Shown here: one piece after another, positions 1 through 5,649 of the stretch
Numbering within the stretch: the stretch's first letter is position 1
Layout of the letters: every line of letters starts with the position of its first letter
From: Desulfocurvus sp.
Lineage (GTDB): Bacteria > Desulfobacterota > Desulfovibrionia > Desulfovibrionales > Desulfovibrionaceae
DNA length: 15,376 nt
Direction: 5' to 3'
Assembly (NCBI RefSeq): GCF_023230885.1
Contig: NZ_JALNWM010000061.1
Coordinates: 1-15,376, forward strand
The notes under the pieces: model-generated
The model's database searches: none
Seen by the model: the letters and a program-made list of their open reading frames with translations, nothing else
Told to the model about the DNA's origin: nothing
Translations under genes and position numbers: made by a program

Positions 1-296
1 ATGCCGGGCAGCGGCTGGTGCTGCCCGTGCCCCGGGACAGCGCGCAGCGTTTCTGGGTCCGGCTGGAGCGGCACGCGACCCTTGAGGCGGCCTGGGCCGC
101 GCGCCGCGCGGCGCGCTCCCTGGGCCTGGACGCCCGGGTCCTGCCCTGGCGCGGCGACGACGGCGGGCTGCGGTTCTCCGTGACCCTGGGCGGCCCCCGG
201 CTGACGCCCGAAGCGGCCCGGGCGGCCCTGGACGAGGCCGGAGCCGGCGCCCTGTTGGCCGTCGAGCACGGTCTGGCCATGTTTTCCCCGCGCTAG
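1..296 (+). CDS. C-terminal fragment of a SPOR-like domain protein (5' end outside window)
   Basis: The frame is open from the first base (codons start at position 3) and ends at TAG 294-296, leaving about 97 residues of an otherwise unseen protein. The stretch beginning with WVRLERHATLEAAWAARR, followed by a Gly-Leu-Asp-Ala turn and then a beta-rich segment ending in TPEAARAALDEA, has the beta-alpha-beta-beta-alpha pattern of SPOR repeats. SPOR domains bind peptidoglycan stripped of stem peptides. Position 26 bases before the assembly ATPase suggests the same operon. In MSHA loci the gene immediately before mshE is mshN, so this could be a functional counterpart, but there is no sequence evidence for that. 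The coding call is good; the SPOR assignment is a pattern judgement and only moderately sure. Confidence 0.65.
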   Translation, partial: AGQRLVLPVPRDSAQRFWVRLERHATLEAAWAARRAARSLGLDARVLPWRGDDGGLRFSVTLGGPRLTPEAARAALDEAGAGALLAVEHGLAMFSPR

Positions 297-322
297 GCGG
301 GACTTGCGGATACGAGGCGCAC

Positions 323-2032
323 ATGCAGGCGACACGGAAGAAGAAGCTTGGCGAAATGCTGGTCGAGGCGGGGCTCCTGGGCCAGGACGAACTGGCGCGC
401 ATCCTGGGTGAGCAGCGCGGCAGCGGCATGCGCCTTGGCGAATACCTGGTCAACCGGGCCATCCTCAAGGAGGCCCAGATCATCGACCTGGTCAGCCGCC
501 AACTGGGCATAGATACATACAGTTCCGAGAAATATTCCTACGACGTGTACCTGGAGTCGGCGCTGCCCGCCGAGCTGGCCCAGCGCCACCGGGTTGTGCC
601 CGTGGCGCGCCGGGGGCGGCTGCTCACCGTCGCCACCCCCGACCCCATGGACATCTCCGCCCTGGACGCCGTGGAGATCCACACCGGCCTGGAAGTGGAG
701 CCGGTGATCTGCACCGAGAAGGACTTCGAGGCCCTGACCTACGCCCTTTACGGCGTGGCCAACGACCTGGGCGGGGTCATGGACGGCATGGAGGAACTCT
801 CCACCGAGGGCGAGGCCAGCGCCGAGGAGATGGAGCAGGGCCCCGACATGGCCGTGGCCTCCCTTCAGGACATGGCCGAGGAAGCCCCGGTGGTGCGGCT
901 GGTCAATTCCATCCTGACCCAGGCCGTGCGCGAGGGCGCCTCGGACGTGCACATCAGCCCCGAAAAGGACCATGTGCAGCTGCGCTTTCGCGTGGACGGG
1001 CGCCTGCGCGAGGTTCCCGCCCCGCCGCGCAACTATTTCCTGCCCATCGTCTCGCGCATCAAGATCCTGGCCAACATGGACATCGCCGTGGCCATGGTGC
1101 CCCAGGACGGGCGCTTCACCTTCAACGTGGAGGGCCGCGAGGTGCATGTGCGCGCCTCGACACTGCCGACCATCCACGGCGAGAACCTGATCCTGCGCCT
1201 GCTCATGCGCACGGGCACGGCCCTGACCCTTGACGACCTGGGCATGCCCGACGAGGAGCGCGCCAAGATAGAGGCGGCCATCGTCAAGCCCTACGGCATG
1301 ATCCTGACCACGGGGCCCACGGGCAGCGGCAAAAGCACCACGCTTTACGCCGTCCTGCGCAAGCTGAACACGCCGGACATCAATATCGTGACCCTGGAGG
1401 ACCCGGTGGAATACCGGGTGCCCAAGATCCGCCAGGTGCAGCTCAACCGCAAGGCGGGCATGACGTTCGCAAGCGGCCTGCGCTCCATCCTGCGCCAGGA
1501 TCCCGACGTGATCATGGTCGGCGAGATCCGCGACCAGGAAACCGCGCGCATCGCCGTGCAGGCGGCCATGACCGGCCACCGGCTGCTCTCCACCCTGCAC
1601 ACCAACGACGCGGCGGGCGCCGTGACGCGGCTCGTGGAGATGGGCGTGGAGCCGTTCCTGGTGGCCTCGACGCTCTTGGTGTCCATCGCCCAGCGGCTGG
1701 TGCGCCGGGTGTGCCCGCATTGCCGCGAGGTGGACGAGAGCCGCCCGGCGGGGCTGGCCCTGCTCGGGCTGCCCGAGGACGGCACCTACTACCGCGCCGT
1801 GGGCTGCCGCCTGTGCGGCGGCACGGGCTACAGCGGCCGGGTGGGGCTCTACGAGATACTGGAGATCGACCAGAGCACCCAGGAGCTGATCCTGGCGCGC
1901 GCCGCGGCCCCGGAAATCGCCCGGGCGGCCATGGCGGCGGGCAGGCTGCGCCTGCTGCGCGACGACGCGGCCCGCAAGGTCGCCCAGGGCGTGACCACCG
2001 TGGCCGAGGCGCTGACGGCTGTGCTTGTCTAG
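323..2032 (+). CDS. Type IV pilus / type II secretion assembly ATPase (GspE/PilB/MshE family) with MshEN domain
   Basis: 569 residues, the usual length for PilB/MshE. Cytoplasmic hexameric ATPase that powers pilin extraction and fibre assembly through the PilC/GspF platform. The N-terminus shows two MshEN-like repeats, K8-L9-G10 and R37-L38-G39, each followed by a Leu/Gln-ended helix; this domain binds cyclic di-GMP in MshE. The ATPase core has Walker A G331-PTGSGKST-339, an Asp box around LEDPVEY, Walker B DPDVIMVGEIRD (393-404, Glu401) and the His box STLHTND. A tetracysteine zinc motif is present (C464-x2-C467 and C495-x2-C498), as in PilB and GspE but not PilT. ATG 323 has a GAGG Shine-Dalgarno five bases upstream. 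It is followed after 29 bases by the platform protein. Gene content favours a pilus rather than a secretion system, but the family split is not certain from this sequence alone. Confidence 0.96.
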   Translation: MQATRKKKLGEMLVEAGLLGQDELARILGEQRGSGMRLGEYLVNRAILKEAQIIDLVSRQLGIDTYSSEKYSYDVYLESALPAELAQRHRVVPVARRGRLLTVATPDPMDISALDAVEIHTGLEVEPVICTEKDFEALTYALYGVANDLGGVMDGMEELSTEGEASAEEMEQGPDMAVASLQDMAEEAPVVRLVNSILTQAVREGASDVHISPEKDHVQLRFRVDGRLREVPAPPRNYFLPIVSRIKILANMDIAVAMVPQDGRFTFNVEGREVHVRASTLPTIHGENLILRLLMRTGTALTLDDLGMPDEERAKIEAAIVKPYGMILTTGPTGSGKSTTLYAVLRKLNTPDINIVTLEDPVEYRVPKIRQVQLNRKAGMTFASGLRSILRQDPDVIMVGEIRDQETARIAVQAAMTGHRLLSTLHTNDAAGAVTRLVEMGVEPFLVASTLLVSIAQRLVRRVCPHCREVDESRPAGLALLGLPEDGTYYRAVGCRLCGGTGYSGRVGLYEILEIDQSTQELILARAAAPEIARAAMAAGRLRLLRDDAARKVAQGVTTVAEALTAVLV

Positions 2033-2061
2033 TTTTCATTAGCTGAAACAGGACGATACGG

Positions 2062-3279
2062 ATGCCCAACTACAAATACAAGGCCATGAGCGAGACCGGG
2101 ACCCCCGTGCGGGGGGTCGTGGCGGCGGCGGACGAGGCCCAGGCCATGCAGATGCTGGCCGCCAAGGGGCTGATCCCCCAGTCCGTGCGCGCCGGCGGGG
2201 CCGAAGCCGCCGAGGGCGGCGGGGGCGGCTTCGCGCTCATGCAGTCGGTCAAGCCCCAGGAACTGATCCTGTTCACCAAGCAGGTCAGGACCATGGTCCA
2301 CGCGGGCATTTCCATCGTCAACGTCTTTCGCATCATGGAGCAGCAGTCGAGCAACCCGCTCATGCGCCGCACGGTGAGCGCCGTGGTCCAGGACCTCAAG
2401 CAGGGCGCCTCGCTCTACGATGCGTTTTCGCGCCACCCCAAGGTCTTCAACGAGCTGTACTGCGCCATGCTGCGCGCGGGGGAGGTCAGCGGCAACCTGG
2501 TCAACGTGTTCGACCGGCTGATCTACCTCATCGACCATGAATACAAGGTCCGCAAGCAGATCATCTCGGCGCTGACCTATCCGGCCATCGTGCTGGTCAT
2601 GCTGCTCGGGGCCTTCCTGTTCCTGCTGTCCTTCGTGGTGCCCAAGTTCGCCGAGCTTTTCGAGCGGGCGAACATCGACCTGCCCCTGCCCACGGAGGTC
2701 TGCATCGCCATGTACAAGGGCCTTTCGGCCTACTGGCCCATGATGCTCCTGGGCACCGTGGTCGTGGTCGGCGGCGCGTACCTCTATGTGCGCACGCCCG
2801 TGGGGCGGCTGAACAAGGACCGCCTGCTCCTGGTCCTGCCCCTGGTGGGCCCGGTGTTCCAGAAGGCGGCCATGTCGCGCTTCGCCAGCATCTTCGGGCT
2901 GCTGCAATCCAGCGGCGTGTCCGTGCTGGCCTCGCTGGAGATCATCTCGCGGACCATCGGCAACGCGGCCATCTCGCGCGTGTTCGACGGGCTGGGCGAG
3001 AAGCTGCGCGAGGGTCGGGGCATCTCGGCGCCCCTGCGCAGCAGCGCCTATTTCCCGCCCATGGTGGTCAACATGATCGCCGTGGGCGAGGAGTCGGGCA
3101 ACCTGGAGGACATGCTCACCGAGGTCGCGGCCCATTACGACTACGAGGTGGAATACCAGGTGGGGCGCATGGCCGAGATGATCGGCCCGCTGCTCATGGT
3201 CGCCCTGTCGGCGGTGGTCGGCTTTTTCGCGCTGGCCATTTTCATGCCGATGTGGGATTTGACGAAAATGGCGCACTAG
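2062..3279 (+). CDS. Inner-membrane platform protein of pilus/T2SS assembly (PilC/GspF/MshG family)
   Basis: 405 residues, the standard PilC/GspF length. It begins with the characteristic MPNYKYKAMSETG strand. Two T2SSF helical repeats follow: the first around QELILFTKQVRTMVHAG, the second around SRFASIFGLLQSSGVSVL. Three membrane spans are evident: about residues 170-195 (ALTYPAIVLVMLLG), 229-248 (MMLLGTVVVVGGAYLY) and 375-397 (IGPLLMVALSAVVGFFALA). It anchors the assembly ATPase in the inner membrane and transmits its rotation to pilins. An AGGA element at 2050-2053 precedes the ATG. It sits between the ATPase and the first pilin, the order of mshE-mshG and pilB-pilC. A 68-base gap with two overlapping hairpins separates it from the pilin genes. 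Confidence 0.96.
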   Translation: MPNYKYKAMSETGTPVRGVVAAADEAQAMQMLAAKGLIPQSVRAGGAEAAEGGGGGFALMQSVKPQELILFTKQVRTMVHAGISIVNVFRIMEQQSSNPLMRRTVSAVVQDLKQGASLYDAFSRHPKVFNELYCAMLRAGEVSGNLVNVFDRLIYLIDHEYKVRKQIISALTYPAIVLVMLLGAFLFLLSFVVPKFAELFERANIDLPLPTEVCIAMYKGLSAYWPMMLLGTVVVVGGAYLYVRTPVGRLNKDRLLLVLPLVGPVFQKAAMSRFASIFGLLQSSGVSVLASLEIISRTIGNAAISRVFDGLGEKLREGRGISAPLRSSAYFPPMVVNMIAVGEESGNLEDMLTEVAAHYDYEVEYQVGRMAEMIGPLLMVALSAVVGFFALAIFMPMWDLTKMAH

Positions 3280-3310
3280 GCCCGACCCCCTCGGGCCAAA
3301 GGCATTTGGC
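3279..3310 (+). terminator. Two overlapping hairpins, second with terminator-like T tract, before first pilin
   Basis: Stem 1 pairs GGCCCGA (3279-3285) with TCGGGCC (3291-3297) around CCCCC. Stem 2 pairs GCCAAA (3295-3300) with TTTGGC (3305-3310) around GGCA and is followed by G then TTTTT (3312-3316). The arms share bases 3295-3297, so the stems cannot both be complete. Stem 2 with its T tract looks like a weak intrinsic terminator; the more GC-rich stem 1 could act as an anti-terminator or as a 3'-end stabiliser for the upstream mRNA. The effect is inferred, not shown. Confidence 0.4.
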
Positions 3311-3334
3311 GTTTTTCAACCCAAAAACCGTTCC

Positions 3335-3340
3335 GGAGGA
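3335..3340 (+). promoter_or_regulatory. Strong ribosome binding site setting the first pilin start
   Basis: GGAGGA lies seven bases before ATG 3348. This fixes the start there rather than at in-frame upstream codons from 3252, which would give a leader reading into the preceding gene. It is the strongest Shine-Dalgarno among the pilin genes, consistent with high expression. Confidence 0.75.
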
Positions 3341-3347
3341 ACAGCGT

Positions 3348-3731
3348 ATGCAGACCACTTCCCACTCCCTGAAGCGTCAGGGCTTCACCCTCGTCGAAAT
3401 CATCGCCGTGCTGGTGATTCTCGGCATCCTGGCCGCCGTGGCCGTTCCCAAGTACATCGACCTGCAGGACGAGGCGGCCCGGAAGGCCGTCTACGCCGCC
3501 GTGGCCGAGCTGAACGCCCGCGAGAGCCTGGTCTGGGGCAAGCTGAAGCTGGACCCCGCCAGCACCGAGACCATGGACTACGACCTGGGCGACGACTTCG
3601 GTACCGTGACCTCCACGGCCACCGGCGGCACCCTGACCTTCAAGTCCAAGACCTACACCCTGACCAAGACCACGGACGCCAGCGGCAACAGCCCGACGTA
3701 CTGGTCCTACGACGGTGCCGCTGGCTCCTAG
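3348..3731 (+). CDS. Type IV prepilin, probable major subunit
   Basis: 127 residues. A short basic leader ends in RQG12, cut before F13 of FTLVEIIAVLVILGILAAVA by prepilin peptidase; Glu17 is mature Glu5, used in subunit packing. The hydrophobic alpha-1 helix carries the usual helix-breaking proline in AVAVPKYIDLQ. The C-terminal part is small, Thr/Gly/Asp-rich and contains no cysteine, so the disulfide-bounded D-region of classical type IVa pilins is absent. The best Shine-Dalgarno of the cluster and a strong hairpin just after the stop suggest this is the most highly expressed pilin; that is inference. It is closely related to the next gene across the first ~55 mature residues. A GspG-like major pseudopilin is the alternative reading. 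Confidence 0.93.
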   Translation: MQTTSHSLKRQGFTLVEIIAVLVILGILAAVAVPKYIDLQDEAARKAVYAAVAELNARESLVWGKLKLDPASTETMDYDLGDDFGTVTSTATGGTLTFKSKTYTLTKTTDASGNSPTYWSYDGAAGS

Positions 3732-3741
3732 CAGACGGCCC

Positions 3742-3770
3742 GCGCCGGGAGGGGGCTCCCCTCCCGGCGC
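3742..3770 (+). terminator. Perfect 13-bp stem hairpin after the first pilin
   Basis: GCGCCGGGAGGGG (3742-3754) pairs exactly with CCCCTCCCGGCGC (3758-3770) across the three-base loop GCT, followed by TTT and then mixed sequence. It begins ten bases after the pilin stop. The short T tract suggests partial termination or protection of the pilin mRNA 3' end, letting a fraction of transcripts continue into the minor pilin genes. Confidence 0.65.
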
Positions 3771-3802
3771 TTTCGGGAACAACAGTTGAACGGCGAGAGG
3801 TC

Positions 3803-4198
3803 ATGCGGAAGAACAGGAAAAATGCCAGGCTCGGCTTCACCGCGGTGGAGATCCTCGCCGTGCTCGTCATCCTGGGCATCCTGGCCGCCGTGGCCCTGCC
3901 GCGCTACGGCACGCTCCAGCAGGACGCGGCCCTGCACGCCCTGGACGCCGCCGTGGCCGAGCTGAACACCCGCGAGAAGATGGCCTGGAGCGGGCTGCGC
4001 ATCGCCACCCCCGTGCCCGGCAGCGACCTGGCCATGGACACCGCCGCGCGGGCGCGCGTGGACACGGCCCTGGGCCAGCGCTATTCCTGGACCGCCGCCC
4101 CGAACGCCGCTGGCGGCACCCTGGAATTCGAAGGCCAGAGCGCGACGCTCACGCGCCTGGCGGCAACCCTGGCCGAGCCCGCCGTCTGGAGCCGTTAG
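3803..4198 (+). CDS. Type IV prepilin, paralogue of the preceding pilin
   Basis: 131 residues. Basic leader MRKNRKNARLG11, cut before F12; mature sequence FTAVEILAVLVILGILAAVA, with Glu16 as mature Glu5. Mature position 3 is Ala instead of the usual Leu. The first ~55 mature residues closely match the upstream pilin, including the AAVAELN-x-RE-x3-W block, whereas the C-terminal half differs (Ala/Arg/Gly-rich, no cysteine). This points to tandem duplication with divergence. GAGAGG lies two bases before the ATG. It sits after the strong hairpin, so it may be made at lower level and act as a minor or initiating subunit. The stop is two bases before the next gene, so translation is probably coupled. 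Confidence 0.92.
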   Translation: MRKNRKNARLGFTAVEILAVLVILGILAAVALPRYGTLQQDAALHALDAAVAELNTREKMAWSGLRIATPVPGSDLAMDTAARARVDTALGQRYSWTAAPNAAGGTLEFEGQSATLTRLAATLAEPAVWSR

Positions 4199-4200
4199 CC

Positions 4201-4707
4201 ATGTTCGCTTCGCTCCTCCATGTCCCGCGCCGCCTCCGGCGCTCCGCTCCCGCCCCGGCCTTCACCCTGGTCGAGGTCATCGTGGTGCTCCTGCTGCTGG
4301 GGCTGCTGTCCGTCGCGGCGGTGAGCGCCCTGGGCGACGGCGAGGACCGCGCGCTGCCCTACGAATTTTCTACGCTCAAGACGCATATCCGCTTCGCCCA
4401 GGCCCGGGCTATGGGCCGGAACACGCCCTACGGCATCCGCTGCCAGGACGGGGCGTACTGGCTGTTCACCGGCTCGCAGGTCGGCACCGCCGTGCGCCTG
4501 CCCGGACAGGCGGCCGACACCGTGACCCTGCAAAGCTCCGTGACCCCCGCCAGCTTCACCCTGGCTTTCAACGGCCGCGGACAGGCATTTTCCGCCGCAG
4601 TGTTCACCGCCGCCAACGCCCTTGGCGAGGACCAGGACGTGACCCTGACCCTGGACGGCGAAAGCCTGGGCTTCACCGTCACCGCTCACACGGGGTACAT
4701 CCCATGA
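4201..4707 (+). CDS. GspH/FimT-like minor prepilin with Ala at the cleavage site
   Basis: 168 residues. The leader is long (20 residues, several Arg) and ends in APAPA20 before F21 of FTLVEVIVVLLLLGLLSVAA; Glu25 is mature Glu5. The residue before the cut is Ala, not the nearly invariant Gly. The STLKTHIRFAQARAMGRNTPYGI segment matches the FimT/GspH pattern in which a helix with R-x-A-x2 precedes a beta-rich head. A single cysteine is present (IRCQDG). Such minor pilins prime fibre assembly and can bind DNA or surfaces. The start follows the previous stop by two bases and GGAG at 4188-4191 serves as Shine-Dalgarno; it overlaps the next gene by four bases (ATGA). Confidence 0.9.
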   Translation: MFASLLHVPRRLRRSAPAPAFTLVEVIVVLLLLGLLSVAAVSALGDGEDRALPYEFSTLKTHIRFAQARAMGRNTPYGIRCQDGAYWLFTGSQVGTAVRLPGQAADTVTLQSSVTPASFTLAFNGRGQAFSAAVFTAANALGEDQDVTLTLDGESLGFTVTAHTGYIP

Positions 4708-5117
4708 CCGCCGCCCCGCCTCGCTCCCGCCGCGCCCGGCGCGCGGCCCCGGGCTTCACCCTCGTGGAGCTCATCGTGATCTTCGTCGTGGGCGCCGTGC
4801 TGGCCGTGATGGTCACCACCCTGGCCCACGAGACCATGCCCCACTTCGGCAACGAAACGGTGATCCAGGTGGACCGCCAATACGACCTGCTGCGCGAGAT
4901 CGAGCGCCTCCAGGCCGCCTACCGCCAGCAGATCGAGGCCGGGACCCTGAACCTGGATACCCTGCTGTCCGGCTGGACGCCCGGCGGCCCCGTGACCCTT
5001 TCGGTGAGCACGCAGACCGTCTCCGCCGCTGGCGGCGGCTTCACCTTTTCCACGGCCGTGCGCAAGGTGCGCTTCACCTGCGGCGACTATGTGATGTATT
5101 CCTATTTCGCCGAGTAG
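4704..5117 (+). CDS. GspI/PilV-like minor prepilin
   Basis: 137 residues. The basic leader MTAAPPRSRRARRAAPG17 is cut before F18 of FTLVELIVIFVVGAVLAVMV; Glu22 is mature Glu5. The mature domain is short, with a helical part (LLREIERLQAAYRQQIEAG) and a beta part ending in VRKVRFTCGDYVMYSYFAE, carrying the only cysteine. The ATG overlaps the stop of the FimT/GspH-like gene as ATGA, showing translational coupling. Subfamily is assigned mainly from position between the FimT/GspH-like and PilW/GspJ-like genes; the prepilin identity itself is firm. Confidence 0.88.
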   Translation: MTAAPPRSRRARRAAPGFTLVELIVIFVVGAVLAVMVTTLAHETMPHFGNETVIQVDRQYDLLREIERLQAAYRQQIEAGTLNLDTLLSGWTPGGPVTLSVSTQTVSAAGGGFTFSTAVRKVRFTCGDYVMYSYFAE

Positions 5118-5121
5118 CCGC

Positions 5122-5649
5122 ATGCGCAACCGCCCGGGATTCACCCTCATCGAGATCATCCTGGCCATGAGCATCCTGGCCTTCGTCGGCGTGGTCTTCA
5201 TTTCGGCCCTGACCTATACGGCCACGAGCTGGGTCGCCGCCGTCGAGTCGGTGGAGATGGCCCAGAAGGCGCGCCTGGCCCTGACGCGCATCTTCGTCGA
5301 GTTGCAGGAGATGCGCGGGATGGACGCGGGGCACCGGGCCGACAACGACGCCAACACATTGTATTTCATCGATATGGAGGGGCAGCCCCTGCTCCTGCGC
5401 CAGGTGGGCGACACCATTTTTCTCGACGGGGAGGCGCTGCTGGACGGCGCGGCCACGGGCGGCGAGATGCTCAGCTTCCGCCGCGCCGACGACAGCGACT
5501 GGGACCCCACCAACGACGACCTGGACGACCTCTACGAGATCGGCATCCGCGTGGTGCTCGACTCGCAGTACCTGAACACCCAGCGGGCCTTCGGCACCGT
5601 CGTCAACCCGCTGTACACGGGCGTTGCCCGTGCCCCGAGGCTGCAATGA
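5122..5649 (+). CDS. PilW/GspJ/MshO-like minor prepilin
   Basis: 175 residues. The very short leader MRNRPG6 is cut before F7 of FTLIEIILAMSILAFVGVVF; Glu11 is mature Glu5. After the membrane helix a segment rich in basic and hydrophobic residues (MAQKARLALTRIFVELQEM) and a head with LYFIDMEGQPLLL and a predicted beta hairpin match PilW/GspJ proteins, which carry a beta-rich head at the fibre tip. No cysteine. The start lies four bases after the preceding stop, and the stop overlaps the next gene as ATGA. In MSHA loci the gene here is mshO, also PilW-like and also next to mshP. Confidence 0.9.
   Translation: MRNRPGFTLIEIILAMSILAFVGVVFISALTYTATSWVAAVESVEMAQKARLALTRIFVELQEMRGMDAGHRADNDANTLYFIDMEGQPLLLRQVGDTIFLDGEALLDGAATGGEMLSFRRADDSDWDPTNDDLDDLYEIGIRVVLDSQYLNTQRAFGTVVNPLYTGVARAPRLQ

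Noticed and set aside
293..1720. 475-residue open frame on the - strand opposite the assembly ATPase
   Set aside because: His/Gly-rich shadow with no motif; the + strand encodes an unmistakable ATPase.
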